A stretch of DNA of 64,000 nt from Ruixingdingia sedimenti (GCF_031432425.1 NZ_JAVKPH010000014.1:1-64000), one strand, 5' to 3'. Positions 1 through 9,575 are shown, counted from the stretch's first letter. Made by a program: numbers and translations. The notes: generated by a model not told the origin, from the letters alone.

Positions 1-72
1 GCCATGGCTCTTGGGAAAGAACGGTTCCAGACGTGCCATCTGCGCCTCCGTCAGCCAGAAAAGGTTGCTCAT
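1..72 (-). mobile_element. IS5-family transposase, N-terminal fragment at window edge
   Basis: The first 24 codons of a minus-strand gene are visible, reading MSNLFWLTEAQMARLEPFFP and on into KSHG. This is the typical opening of IS5/IS427-group transposases, which excise and insert the element by DDE chemistry. The rest of the gene lies outside the window, so integrity cannot be judged. The element probably ends around position 100, where the stretch GGAGCCTGAATC could be part of its terminal inverted repeat. It lies beside a broken CRISPR-Cas locus and may mark the event that started that decay, but this is inference. Confidence 0.75.
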
Positions 73-390
73 CGATCAGTCTCCTCACGGAGCCTGAATC
101 ACGCCCCAACCGCAAGATCAATGGGTCCTGACCCTAGCCAGCGATCCGGCTTCGCTCAAATGTCAATCGGGCCGCGCGGCGCCCCTTCCCGTCGGGTAAA
201 CCGGTCTCTCTGGCGGGGGCGCGCGGTTTCGATGCTGCCGCAGTGGGCGCACGGCCCCCTGATCGGCGCATGCCATGAACGGGATGCGGGCCGTGCTTTC
301 GCTCTGCCCCTTCCATTCCCGTGAAAGGGCGGCATCGCATCATGGGGTGCCGGGATCGAACGGCATCCTTTTCCTCGGGCGCGGTGGTCC
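73..390. other. Intergenic region between the IS5 fragment and cas3
   Basis: No convincing gene is seen on either strand. The first 30 or so bases are probably the end of the IS element. The frames that stay open here are low-complexity and arise from high GC content. The remainder would be the former promoter region of the cas operon, but no clear promoter or operator can be picked out. Confidence 0.4.
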
Positions 391-1430
391 ATGTCTTCCC
401 ATCTGCTGGATTTGCCCGGGAAAAGCGGGCGGGACGGCGGGCCGGAGCATCCTGCCCTCTACCACATGCTCGATGTTGCGGCCGTTGCCGAACGTCTGCT
501 GCGCACCAACCCCTTGCCCGACGGGTGGAAGGCCGCGTTCGTGCTGCTGATCGCCCTGCATGATCTGGGCAAGATCGGGGCCGGGTTCCGGGCGATGATC
601 CGCGCAGGGATGCCGCAGGCTGCGCGGCACTGGGAACTGACCGAGGCGTGGCTTCTGGGCGACGACCGGCTGTCCGGCCGTTTGCAGGCAGACCCTTGGG
701 CGATGCGGGCGCTGATCCCGGCCACTGCGGGACACCATGGGCGCACCTCGAAACAGGAGGAGCGTTTCTTTCCCCGGCTGCGCGCCGGTGCGGGGGTAGA
801 GGCGGCGGATATCCCCGGCCGTTTCCGCGCTGGCGGACCTCTGGCCCGATGCATCGCTGGCGGGGCTGACTACGGCGGCGGACTGGATCGGCTCGAATGC
901 CGGCCGGTTTCCGGCAAGATCGCCGGGCCTGTCCCCCGGTGACTATCTCGCGCTGGCGCGGGCGGCGGCGCGCCATGTGCCCGATGCAGGGCTGGCGGGA
1001 CCGGCGGCCCGCAGCAGGCGGCGGTGGCATCGGCGCCCCTGCCCGAGGGGCCGATGTTGGCCTTTATCGAGGATGAAACCGGGGTCGGCAAGACAGAGGC
1101 GGCGCTGGTCCTTGCGCAGCGGATGCTGCTGGCGGGCAAGGGTGGGGGGTGTTCTTCACGCTGCCCACCATGGCGCGCCGGTGCGACGGGGCGCTCGTGC
1201 CAAGGGCGCAGGACAGTGGGGCGCCTGCCGACCTCTGGCGGCTTTCCGAAGTGTCGGCCGACAAGACGCGGCTGCTCCTGCCGGATCAGGAGACGCCCGA
1301 GATCGTGGCGGCCACGCGCGACTGGCCGGACTGGCGGCGTGCGGCGGTGATGGTCTGCCCGGTGGGTGAGGGCGGCGCGATCTGCGACGGGCTGATTTAC
1401 TCGGAAAGCTCGGGCCTGATCTGGGGATGA
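391..1430 (+). pseudogene. cas3: cas3 remnant (type I-E nuclease-helicase), frameshifted and internally deleted
   Basis: Cas3 is the HD nuclease and SF2 helicase that degrades DNA marked by Cascade. The first frame (391-942) carries the HD domain: HPALYHMLDVAAVAE, ALHDLGKI, RHWELTEAWL and ATAGHHGR. The frame is lost near 800. A second frame around 1050-1140 holds the helicase Walker A motif as EDETGVGKTEAAL, and a third (about 1149-1430) continues with FFTLPTMA and ends with a C-terminal-like stretch. The whole remnant spans about 1 kb, whereas intact I-E Cas3 needs about 2.6 kb, so most of the helicase, including the DEAH box, is gone. It is certainly non-functional unless the assembly is badly wrong. 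Confidence 0.8.
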
Positions 1431-1553
1431 TCGCCGCCTGTGCGGGGATGATCCGTATGAAAGGGGCAAGCACGAGAAGGGATATATAGGAATTGATATC
1501 GAGGGGACCCCTCTGGTCAGGTCGGTCCAGCGAGATTTCTCAGGGCGGTCGCA

Positions 1554-2868
1554 ATGCCCCTCAATCTCATCACCGACCCCTGGGTCCCGGTGCGCCGTTC
1601 CGACGATGGCCTCCGCATCATCCGCCCCGACCAGATCGCCCAACCGGGCGTCATCTTCCCCGACTGGCCGCGTGCCGATCTGAACGTTGCCTGCCTCGAA
1701 TTGTTGATCGGCCTCGTCTTTCTTGCCGATCCGCCCGCCCATGCGCAGGACTGGCGCGCCCGCAAACCCGATGTGCAGCGGTTGCGCGACAGGCGCGCCC
1801 CGCTGGCGCCCGCCTTCAATCTGACGGGCGCGGGGCCGTGTTTCCTTCAGGACCTCGATCCGCTGGCGGGTGCGCCGAACCCGTCCGACATGCTGTTCAT
1901 CGACTCGGCCGGCGGCAATACCGCGCGCAACAATGCCGGCCTGATGGTGCGCCGGAACCGCTATCCCGAACCCGACCTGCCGCTGGCGGCGATGGCGCTT
2001 TATGCCTTGCAGGCGCATGCGCCCTCTGGCGGGGCGGGCAACCGCACCTCGATGCGGGGCGGCGGGCCGATGGTGATGCTGGCCGATCCGGGGACGGGCC
2101 GCCTTCGGGATCTGGTCTGGGCCAATGTCCTCGATGGCCGGACCACGGGGCCGAAGGCGCTGCCCTGGATGTGCCCGACCCGCACGTCCGAGGCAAGGGG
2201 GTCCGAGGTCTATCCGACATGGCCCATCCTGCCGAGGCGTTCTTCGGCATGCTGCGCCGGTTGCGGCTGGTTGGCGATGCCGCGATCACCGGCGTGATCC
2301 GGCGGCCCCATGACGTCAATTACGCCGGCTGGGAACACCCGCTGACCCTCTGTTACCGGCAGAAGGCGGGGGCGGACCTTCTACCTTTGCATCCCCGCGC
2401 CGGGGCCTTCGGCTATCGCAACTGGCTGGCGTGGTGATGGGGATGCCGGCGGACGAGGCCGACCTGCGCCGCCGCGCGCGCTGTCTGGATACCTGCGAGC
2501 GGCGCGTGCTGCCCCGGGATAGGGCGGGGGCCAGCGTCATCGTGGCCGGCTACGCGATGGACAACATGAAGCCGCGCGATTTCACCTGGTCGCGCCAGCC
2601 GCCTCTGCCCCTTGAAGCCGAGGTTGGGTTGACCCTCATCGCCATGATCCAGTCGGCGGAAGCCTTCGGCCTTGCGCTGTGCGGAGCCCTGAAGGTCGTG
2701 GCGGGCGAGGGCAGCGCGCCGGAGGCGCTGCGCGAGGAATTCTTCATCGCGACGCAGGCGACTTTCGGGGCCGGTGTCGGCGGATCGCTGGCCGGCACCC
2801 CGCCCGTCGAGACCGCGGCGGTGCAGGTCGGCCTCGTCCCCCGTCCGCGCCGGAAGGAGGCCGCATGA
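1554..2868 (+). pseudogene. casA: cas8e (cse1/casA) remnant, two frame breaks
   Basis: Cse1 is the large Cascade subunit that recognises the PAM. The start at 1554 (MPLNLITDPWVPVRR) matches the family N-terminus. The frame is good to about 2200, then the family-like sequence moves to another frame (VRGLSDMAHPAEAFFG to LHPRAGAFGYRNWLAW, ending at 2437) and again to a third frame from about 2431 to the stop at 2868 (RPRRKEAA). The total coding length is somewhat below the usual 500 residues, with the middle region most affected. The stop overlaps the cse2 start (ATGA), so the operon order cas3-cse1-cse2-cas7-cas5-cas6 is preserved despite the damage. Confidence 0.8.
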
Positions 2869-3374
2869 GCGATACGGCAAAGACCCCCGGCCAGATCGCC
2901 CTTGGCTGGTGGAAGCAGTACCTGCGCCCCGACGAGGATACCGGCCCCGCCCGCGCCTTGCGGGCACGGCTGCGCCGGGCGGATCATGTCACCGACGTTC
3001 TGGCCGAGGGCCGGGTGATCGAACTGCAAGACCGCCTCGACCGGCGCACCGACCCGCTGGTGTTGGCCGCACTGGCGCAGGTGCTGGCGCATGTGGAACG
3101 GCACGAGGGGCGGCGCATCGCGCAAGGCTTCGGTGCGGGCGATCCCAAGGCGCTGTCGCCCCTGCGCTTTCAGCGCCTGATCCGTTCCGGCGACCGTCAG
3201 GAACTGGCGACGGGCCTGCGCCGCGCCCTGCCCTCGATTGGCCGGGCCTGCAATGTGGCGGCGCTGGCCGAGGATATTCTGTTCTGGGGCGCGAAACCCC
3301 GGATCCGCTGGTGTTTCGATTACTACGGCGCCGCGCCGCCGCGCCCGGCTGCTGGCGAGGAGGAGACCGGATGA
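2865..3374 (+). CDS. casB: Type I-E Cascade small subunit Cse2/CasB
   Basis: This 169-residue protein is the only fully open reading frame left in the cas operon. It starts with MSDTAKTPGQIALGWWKQYL, and the WW segment and helical, arginine-rich body (LSPLRFQRLIRS, then DILFWG near the end) are typical of Cse2, the dimeric small subunit that stabilises the R-loop in Cascade. The start overlaps the cse1 stop (ATGA) and the stop overlaps the cas7 start, so the native translational coupling is intact. Because its partner subunits are broken, the gene is probably a relic that has not yet taken a disabling mutation. Confidence 0.85.
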   Translation: MSDTAKTPGQIALGWWKQYLRPDEDTGPARALRARLRRADHVTDVLAEGRVIELQDRLDRRTDPLVLAALAQVLAHVERHEGRRIAQGFGAGDPKALSPLRFQRLIRSGDRQELATGLRRALPSIGRACNVAALAEDILFWGAKPRIRWCFDYYGAAPPRPAAGEEETG

Positions 3375-4445
3375 CCACCTTTCTGCAATTCCACCTGCCG
3401 ACGGCCTATCCGCCGTCGAATCCGAACCGCGACGACCAGGGCCGCCCGAAAGAGGCGCATTATGGCGGCGTGCCCCGGCTGCGTCTGTCCAGCCAGTCGA
3501 TCAAGCGGGCGGTGCGCATGTCCGACGCCTTTCAGCAGGCGCTGGCCGGATCGCTGTGGGAGCGGACCAAGCGGTTGGGCGACGTGATCCGCAAGGCGCT
3601 GGAAAAGGACGGCCTCGATGCCGCGAAGGCGCGCGAGATTGCCGAGGCTGTGGCCGGGGTCTTCGGCAGGATCGAGCCGGTGGACAAGAAGAACCCCGAT
3701 CTGGTCCAAGGCACCACGCTGGCCTTCATCTCGCCCAAGGAACGCGCGCATGCGCTGGATCTGGCGCGCGCGGCGACGGCGGGGCAGGGGCTGCCGACGG
3801 ACAAGGATCTGGCGAAAACCGTGCTGTGCAGTGCGAGCGGCGCGGTGGATATCGCCATGTTCGGCCGGATGCTGGCCGACAACCCGGACTTCAACCGCGA
3901 GGCGGCGGTGCAGGTCGGCCATGCCATCACCACCCATCGCGCGCAGTCCGAGGACGATTTCTTCACCGCCGTCGATGACCTCAAGATCCGCGAAGAGGAT
4001 GCCGGCGGGGCGCATCTGGGCGAACATGCCTTCGGTTCGGGCGTCTACTATCTCTATGCCTGCGTGAACACCGATCTGCTGGTCGAGAACCTCGGCGGGG
4101 ATCGCGAACTGGCCGCGAAGGGGCTCGATGCGCTGGCCGGACGCTCGCCACCGCCACGCCCAGGGGCAAGCAGAACAGCCATGCGCATCATCCCTTCGCC
4201 GGCTATGTGCTGGCCGAAATCGGCAGCCATGCCCCCCGCGACCTGACGGGCGCCTTCCTGCGGCCGGTTCGGGGCGAGGTTCTGCTGGCCGCCTCGATCA
4301 CGGTGCTGGAGGCGATGCGCGGCCGGATCGACGCCGCCTATGACAGCGCCCCGCGCGGGCTGTGGTGACGAATGTCGCGGCGGGGCAGGGCAGGCTGAAC
4401 GACATTGCCACCTTCGCGGCCTCGGCGGTGGCGGCGGATGGTTGA
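3371..4445 (+). pseudogene. casC: cas7e (cse4/casC) remnant with frameshifts near its 3' end
   Basis: Cas7e forms the crRNA-binding backbone of Cascade. From 3371 the frame is well preserved for about 255 residues (start MTTFLQFHLPTAYPPSNPNR, then GVPRLRLSSQSIKRAVR). Around 4135-4144 the frame shifts: the natural continuation (LATATPRGKQNSHAHHPFAG) is found from 4144 in another frame, ends at a stop at 4368, and resumes once more in a third frame (TNVAAGQGRLNDIATFAASA) to a stop at 4445 overlapping the cas5 start. Two independent frame breaks make a sequencing artefact less likely than true decay. Confidence 0.8.
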
Positions 4446-4810
4446 GTATCTGGTCTTTACCCTCTGCGCCGCCCTGGGCGCGATGGGGGAACTCGCGGAG
4501 CATGAGTGGCGCGGTTCGCTGGCATGGCCCGGGCGGTCGGCGGTGATCGGGCTGGTCGCCGCGGCGATGGGCATCCGGCGCGGCGATGGCGCTGCCTTTG
4601 CCCGGCTCGACGCGCTGCGCATGGCCGTGGGCGTGATCGACGATGGTTTGCCTTTGCGCGATTGCCACACGGTCGAGACCATCCCGACCGCCGCCGCCCG
4701 CAACCCCGACAGCCGCCCCGCTGCCATTGCCCGCGCGGGGCGCCAGACGAACACCACCCTCACCCTGCGCGACTATCGCGTGGGTGTCGCCATGCCGTGG
4801 CGCTCTGGCC
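4438..4810 (+). pseudogene. casD: cas5e (casD) N-terminal remnant
   Basis: Cas5e caps the 5' end of the crRNA in Cascade. The frame from 4438 (MVEYLVFTLCAALGAMGELA) is recognisable, with the conserved RAGRQTNTTLTLRDYRVG segment at its end. Just after this, near 4785, a one-base frame slip occurs (HAVALWPG appears in the next frame), and within a few codons the sequence joins the middle of cas6e. About half of a normal 220-250 residue Cas5e is present. The join suggests a deletion that removed the 3' half of cas5e together with the 5' half of cas6e. Confidence 0.7.
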
Positions 4811-4987
4811 CGGGCCGGGCTGGGCTTCGTCCTGCGCACTAATGCCACGCGCAGGCCCGCGCCCGACGCCCGGGCCAAGCGGGTCGATGTGGTGATGGAT
4901 GCCCTTCACGCGCTGCCTTCGGGGCGCGACAGCGATGCCCGGCGCGAGGCGCGGATGGCGGCTGCCGAAACTGCCGACCGGGGCTGA
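4801..4987 (+). pseudogene. casE: cas6e (casE) internal fragment
   Basis: Cas6e is the endoribonuclease that cuts pre-crRNA. Only a middle segment is left: LGFVLRTNATRRPA, ARAKRVDVVMDALHALP and a short helical run to a stop at 4987. The RAMP-fold N-terminus and the C-terminal half are both absent. The stop overlaps the start of the cas2 remnant (TGATG), and cas1, which should lie between them, is completely missing. Confidence 0.65.
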
Positions 4988-5206
4988 TGGTGATCGTGGT
5001 CGACAACGCGCCGCCCCGACTGCGCGGCCCGCACGCGCAGCCGGATCTGGGAGCAGGTCGAGGCCCATATCGAAGGCGGCGACGCGGTGATGATCTGGAA
5101 GGCTCCGACCGATCAGGGCTTCGACTTCCTGACCGTCGGCCGCAACCGCCGGATGCCGGTCGATTTCGACGGACTGAAGCTGGTTTCGTTCCACCTGCGA
5201 GAGTAA
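4987..5206 (+). pseudogene. cas2: cas2e remnant with internal deletion
   Basis: Type I-E Cas2 is the structural core of the Cas1-Cas2 integrase. The N-terminal strand is present (MVIVVDNAPPRLRG from 4987), then about 25-30 residues are missing and the frame changes. The C-terminal half follows from about 5040 to the stop at 5206: RIWEQVEAHIEGGDAVMIWK, then GFDFLTVGRNRRMPVDFDG and LKLVSFHLRE, which is the typical I-E Cas2 ending. With cas1 gone, the locus cannot acquire spacers. Confidence 0.75.
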
Positions 5207-5614
5207 CGAAGGCCGCGCCGGACGCCGTGAGAAACCGGTGGCCGGCTTGAGAACTTGTAGCGCAATGGCTTCCAGAAAGTGTGTTTCCCGCGTGTGTGGG
5301 GGTGAACCGATGGCTACGACCTATGCCGCCTGTTCCCCGTATGTACGGGGATGACCGCCTGGTCGGAAAGATACCATGAGGCCCGAGCAGTGCTGGAACG
5401 GGTCGATTTCGGCGGGCTGGGGAAATACGGTTCCTGACGGGGTTTCCGCCGGGGCCGGAACGGGGCCGGCCATCGTCTGCGCGCCCTCTGGCGGCCCGGG
5501 CATGGGCCGTGGGCCTGCCATGATGGAAATGCCGCGCATCGCCGGCTGCCCTGTCCTGCCGATCGTCCTCCATGGCCTTGCGGCCATGCCGGGGGTCGAA
5601 CCGCCGGGCAGGGG
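5207..5614. other. Intergenic region after cas2, including the CRISPR remnant
   Basis: Apart from the two CRISPR repeats, this stretch shows nothing convincing. The region 5376-5614 has open frames on both strands with no family resemblance and is most likely former array or leader sequence plus the 3' flank of the sensor kinase gene. Confidence 0.4.
5281..5357 (+). CRISPR. Two degenerate type I-E CRISPR repeats with one shortened spacer
   Basis: Repeat 1 (5281-5309) begins GTGTTTCCCGCGTGTG and ends GGGGTGAACCG, and repeat 2 (about 5330-5357) begins TGTTCCCCGTATGTAC and ends GGGGATGACCG. Both match the I-E repeat pattern GTGTTCCCCGC...GGGGATGAACCG. They differ from each other at about seven positions, and repeat 2 has lost one base. 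The intervening sequence is only about 20 nt rather than the 32-33 nt usual for this subtype. No further repeats are seen downstream. This is the end-stage remnant of the array that belonged to the broken cas operon. Confidence 0.7.
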
Positions 5615-6976
5615 TTACGCATCGGCGGGCAGGATCAGTTCGGCCTGTTCGCCGCCGCCCGGTCTTGGGGAAAGCCGCAGTTCGCCGCCCATCCGCGCCA
5701 TGGCGGCGGCGGCAATGGCCAGGCCCAGCCCGCTGCCGCCGCCCGATGGGCCGCGGGCGCCGCGGTAGAAGCGTTCGGTCACATGCGGGCGGTCCGCCTC
5801 GGCGATGCCGGGGCCGCGGTCCAGGATGCTGAACCGCACCGCGCCGTCCCCCCGCGTCAGCCGGGCCGCGACCGTCGCGCCCCGGGGCGAGGCGTGAAGG
5901 GCGTTTTCCAGCAGGTTGCGCAGGGCGGGGGCCAGCAGGGCCGCCTTGTCGGTGCTGAAGACGCCGGGGTGCGCCAGCAGGTCCAACGTGATGCCGCGCG
6001 CCGCCGCCAGTCCCGCCAGCCCCTCTGCCACATCCGACAGGATCCGGGCGCCGTCCTGCACGGGGGCGCCGCCGTCTGCCGCGTTTTCCGCCGCGGTCAT
6101 GTCGAGCAACTGGCGCACCATGCGGTCGGTGCGGTCCACCCCGCCCGCGATCTGCGCCAGCGCGTGGTTGCGGGTGGCGTCGTCCGGGGCCAGCAGCGCG
6201 ACCTGCGCCTGCGTCTTCAGCCCTGCCAGCGGCGTTTTCAGTTCATGCGCGGCAAAGGCGGTGAAGTTGCGTTCCCGTTCGCGCGTGGCGTCCACGCGGC
6301 GGAAAAGCCCGTTCAGCGCCCGGATCATCGGGCGCAACTCGCTGGCCGCGGCGGCATCGCCGATGGGGCTCAGATCGGCGGCCGGGCGGGCGGCGAGCGT
6401 GCGGGCCAGCCGGTCGAGCGGTTGCAGCCCGCCCCGGACCGCAAGCCAGATCAGCCCCGCCAGAAGCGGCAGGATCAGGACGGCGGGCGCCAGAAGCCCC
6501 AGAAGGACGCCATCGACCAGCCCGTCGCGGACGGACCGCGCGTCGCCCACCATGACGCGGATCCCCAGATCCGCATCCACATGGCTGTAGACGCGCCAGA
6601 CCTCGCCGCCCACCGCCCGCTCGCTGAACCCGGTGCCGTCGTCGGCCAGTCGCCCGGCGGGGGCACCCTCGGTCCTGCTTTTCAGCGTGCCGTCGAACCC
6701 CCAGACCTGACAGATCAACTGTCGGGAAAACACATGCGGCCCGGCGCCGGGCAGGGCGGGGGCGTCACCGGCAAGCGCCGCCGCATCCGGCGCGACGATC
6801 CCGCCGCTGCGCGCGATCAGCGAGGCCACCATCTGCGCGGATTCCTGCAACCGGCGGTCCAGCACGCGGGCGACCTCGGTCCGGGTGGACTGCTGGATCC
6901 AGACCACGGCCGAAAGCCAGACAGCGCCGGTCGCCGCCAGCAGGATCGCGAACAGGCGCGCGCGGATCGACGTCAT
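5615..6976 (-). CDS. Two-component sensor histidine kinase (QseC/TctE-like)
   Basis: The 453-residue inner-membrane kinase starts at 6976, where its ATG overlaps the regulator's stop (ATGA). It has a first membrane segment near residues 7-27 (LFAILLAATGAVWLSAVVW), a periplasmic sensor region of about 130 residues, a second membrane segment (LLGLLAPAVLILPLLAGLIW), and a HAMP-like linker. The H-box is FTAFAAHELKTPLAGLKTQA, with the phosphorylated His in HELKTP. The ATPase domain carries LLENALHAS (N box), DRGPGIA (G1) and GGGSGLGLAIA (G2). It phosphorylates the adjacent OmpR-type regulator. The signal is unknown and nothing nearby identifies the target genes. Confidence 0.9.
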   Translation of the reverse strand: MTSIRARLFAILLAATGAVWLSAVVWIQQSTRTEVARVLDRRLQESAQMVASLIARSGGIVAPDAAALAGDAPALPGAGPHVFSRQLICQVWGFDGTLKSRTEGAPAGRLADDGTGFSERAVGGEVWRVYSHVDADLGIRVMVGDARSVRDGLVDGVLLGLLAPAVLILPLLAGLIWLAVRGGLQPLDRLARTLAARPAADLSPIGDAAAASELRPMIRALNGLFRRVDATRERERNFTAFAAHELKTPLAGLKTQAQVALLAPDDATRNHALAQIAGGVDRTDRMVRQLLDMTAAENAADGGAPVQDGARILSDVAEGLAGLAAARGITLDLLAHPGVFSTDKAALLAPALRNLLENALHASPRGATVAARLTRGDGAVRFSILDRGPGIAEADRPHVTERFYRGARGPSGGGSGLGLAIAAAAMARMGGELRLSPRPGGGEQAELILPADA

Positions 6977-7650
6977 GGCCGCCCCCCCGCCCCGGGGGCG
7001 GCAAGGCGGTATCCCGCGCCCCGGACGGTTTCGATGAACCCCGGCCCCAGCTTGGCGCGCAGCTTGTGGACATGCACCTCGACCGTGTTGCTTTCGACCT
7101 CTTCCTGCCAGCCGTAAAGCCGATCCTCCAGCACGGATTTCGCCAGAACGGCGCCCGGGCGTTCGATCAGGGCCAGCAGGATGGTGAACTCGCGGTTGGA
7201 AAAGCGCAGCTCGCGCCCCGCCATCACCCCGCACATCCGCGCGGGATCCAGCGCCAGCCCGTTCCAGTGGAACAGGTTGTCCGCCCGTCCCTGCCCCCGG
7301 CGCAGGATCGCGCGCAGCCGCGCCGCGACCTCGGGCAGTTCGAACGGCTTGCCCAGATAATCGTCGGCGCCGCAATCCAGCCCCGCGACGCGGTCGTCCA
7401 GCCCGTCGCGGGCGGTCAGCACCAGAACCGGCAGCGGATCGCCCGCCGCGCGCAGGCCGCGCAGCAGGTCGAGCCCCGATCCGTCGGGCAACATCAGGTC
7501 GAGCACCATGGCCCCGAACCCGCCCACGGCCAGCGCCGCGCGGGCATCGGCAAGCGAGGCGACCGGCTCGGGCGAAAAGCCCGCCATCCGCAGCCCGACC
7601 GTCAGCCCGTCGCGCAGCATGTCGTCGTCTTCCACGACCAGAAGGCGCAT
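6973..7650 (-). CDS. OmpR/PhoB-family response regulator
   Basis: This 225-residue regulator has an N-terminal receiver domain with the acidic pocket E7-D8-D9, phosphoacceptor D51 (VLDLMLPDGSG), and the conserved Thr and Lys in VLTARDG and YLGKPFELPE. The C-terminal winged-helix DNA-binding domain contains ELRFSNREFTILLALIERPG and the recognition region VEVHVHKLRAKLG. The start at 7650 (MRLLVVEDDD) is chosen over upstream in-frame starts because the receiver domain begins there. It is cotranscribed with and upstream of its kinase, overlapping by four bases. Confidence 0.92.
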   Translation of the reverse strand: MRLLVVEDDDMLRDGLTVGLRMAGFSPEPVASLADARAALAVGGFGAMVLDLMLPDGSGLDLLRGLRAAGDPLPVLVLTARDGLDDRVAGLDCGADDYLGKPFELPEVAARLRAILRRGQGRADNLFHWNGLALDPARMCGVMAGRELRFSNREFTILLALIERPGAVLAKSVLEDRLYGWQEEVESNTVEVHVHKLRAKLGPGFIETVRGAGYRLAAPGAGGRP

Positions 7651-7748
7651 CTTCCCGTTCTCCGCTCCGCTTCGGCCCGGCGGCAGCATAGCCCCGGGCG
7701 CCCGGCGATGCACGGGCGGCGCCGGTCAGCAATCGGTGACGGGGCGGG

Positions 7749-9575
7749 TCAGCCCTCGGGGATGCGGATCTTGCGGATGTGGATCTTGCGGTAAAGCGTT
7801 GCGCGCGAAATTCCCAGATAGCGCGCCGTTTCCGAAACGTTGCCGCCGTTGTGGCGCAACGCCGCCTCTATCCGCGAGGCTTCGGATTGCGACCGGGCCG
7901 ACAGGTTCTTGTGCGCGATCTGGTTGACGATCTGTTCGGGCAGATGGTTGATCGAGATCCGCCCGTTTTCCGCCAGCACGGCGGCCTGCCGGGCGGCCAG
8001 ACGCAGTTCGCGCAGGTTGCCGGGCCAGTGGTAGTTCACAAGGATCAGCCGCGCGTCGTCGTCCAGCACCAGCCCGGGCTTGCCGCGCGCCATGGCCTCG
8101 TCGGCGATGGCGGCGTGGATCGTCGCCTCGATATTGGGCATGGCGCGGATCGGCGGCAGGTCGATGATCGTGCCCTTCAGCCGGTAATAGAGATCCGCCC
8201 GCAGCCGCCCCGACTGCGCCGGATCCGCCAGATTGCAGCCGGCGATGCTGAGCAGGCCGATGTTGCGCACATTCAGCACATGGTCGTCGGACAGAAGCTG
8301 CAACAGCCGCGCCTGCGTCGGCAGCGGCGTTTCCTCGACATGATCGAGGACGAGGGTGAAGTTCGACAGCCCCGACAGCCGGTCGAGCGCGGCGTCGGCG
8401 CCCGTCAGCGCGGCGCAGTTCAGCACCACGACATCGCCCTCGCCCCGGCCGTTACGGCGGGCCAGCAGCCGGGCGAAGGTGGTCTTGCCGACCCCCGTTT
8501 CGCCCTGCACCAGAATCGGGGCCCGGGCTTCCAGCATGCGTTCCGCCAGCGCCAGCTGTTCCAGCAGGTGCTGGTTCAACAGCAGCCTTTCGGTATCCGC
8601 CGGGGCGGTGGTGGCCGTCGCCGGGGGCGGGGCGGCGGCCTGCGGGCTGTGCCGCGCCGCAGGCCGCGCGGCCCCGCCCGCGGGTTCGGACAGCAGCGTG
8701 GCAAAGATCTCGCGCCCGCCGCGTTCGGGCAGTTCGGTGCGGGCGACGCGCACCTCTTCCAGCGGCTGGCTGAAATCCATCAGCGCGCCCAGTTCCGCGC
8801 CGACCAGCGCCTCGCGGCTTTGCCCCAGAAGCAGCGGCGCGGTCGAGGACACGTCCACGATCCGCCCGCTGTCGTCGATGGCGATCCGCGCCTCGGCCGC
8901 GATGTCGATGAAATCGCTTTCGTGCGACAGGCACAGGGTGCGCAGCCGCCGGTTGCGGTGGGCGAAATACTTGTTCTCTATCCGCCGCGCCGCGCGTTCC
9001 ACGATGTCGCGGACAAGGCGCGCGGTCTTGTCGGACACCGGCCGCGACGAGGTGACGTTCACCACGCTTTCGATGGCGCCGCCCTGCCCGAACACCGGCG
9101 CGACGGTGCAGGTCAGCGCATGGACGTTCACGTTGAAATGCTGGTCGCCGATGATCGACAGCGGCTTGCCGATCTTCAGGCAGGTGCCGATGCCGTTGGT
9201 GCCCCGCATCTCCTCGCTCCAGATCGAACCGGGCAGGACGCCGAAGGCGCTCATCTCGCCCAGGAACTGGTGGTCGCAGCGGAACAGCAGCTTGACCCCC
9301 TGCGGCGAGGCGACAGAGACGAGGTATTCGTTGTCCACCAGGCGCTGGAACAGGCGCTCGATCTCTGGCAGGGCCAGGTGGACGATGGCCTCGTGCCGTT
9401 CCAGCGTGGTCTGCAATTCGTGGTAGGACAGCATTTCCGCCGGGCGCATTACGTCCGGCATCAGGTTGTAACGCTCAAGGCACCGCTGCCAGGATTCCAC
9501 GACATGCCCGGGCAGTGCCGGGGCAGACGCATCATGGCCCGCGCGGCTGCGAAGCCTTGCGATTTCCGATTTCAT
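7749..9575 (-). CDS. AcoR-like Fis-family transcriptional activator (paralogue 1)
   Basis: This 608-residue regulator has an N-terminal ligand-sensing region with the AcoR-type signature (VVESWQRCLERYNLMPDV, then GSIWSEEMRGTNGIGTCL, a GAF-like domain), a PAS-like middle, an AAA+ domain with Walker A GETGVGKT, the segment NYHWPGNLRELR, and a C-terminal Fis helix-turn-helix (RIEAALRHNGGNVSETARYL). The sigma-54 contact loop GAFTGA is absent: the sequence runs from NCAALTGADAALDRL straight to TLVLDHVEETPLP. The start at 9575 is preferred because GGGGAGGT lies 7 nt upstream; an upstream ATG at 9605 has no such site. It resembles the regulators at 25503 and 42623 and is a candidate binder of the TGTC-type palindromes in this island. 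Confidence 0.88.
   Translation of the reverse strand: MKSEIARLRSRAGHDASAPALPGHVVESWQRCLERYNLMPDVMRPAEMLSYHELQTTLERHEAIVHLALPEIERLFQRLVDNEYLVSVASPQGVKLLFRCDHQFLGEMSAFGVLPGSIWSEEMRGTNGIGTCLKIGKPLSIIGDQHFNVNVHALTCTVAPVFGQGGAIESVVNVTSSRPVSDKTARLVRDIVERAARRIENKYFAHRNRRLRTLCLSHESDFIDIAAEARIAIDDSGRIVDVSSTAPLLLGQSREALVGAELGALMDFSQPLEEVRVARTELPERGGREIFATLLSEPAGGAARPAARHSPQAAAPPPATATTAPADTERLLLNQHLLEQLALAERMLEARAPILVQGETGVGKTTFARLLARRNGRGEGDVVVLNCAALTGADAALDRLSGLSNFTLVLDHVEETPLPTQARLLQLLSDDHVLNVRNIGLLSIAGCNLADPAQSGRLRADLYYRLKGTIIDLPPIRAMPNIEATIHAAIADEAMARGKPGLVLDDDARLILVNYHWPGNLRELRLAARQAAVLAENGRISINHLPEQIVNQIAHKNLSARSQSEASRIEAALRHNGGNVSETARYLGISRATLYRKIHIRKIRIPEG

Noticed and set aside
134..1030. Long open frame of about 298 codons on the minus strand over the cas3 region
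   Set aside because: It is Arg/Pro/Ala-rich with no family resemblance and overlaps clear Cas3 HD sequence on the plus strand; long chance frames are common in such GC-rich DNA.
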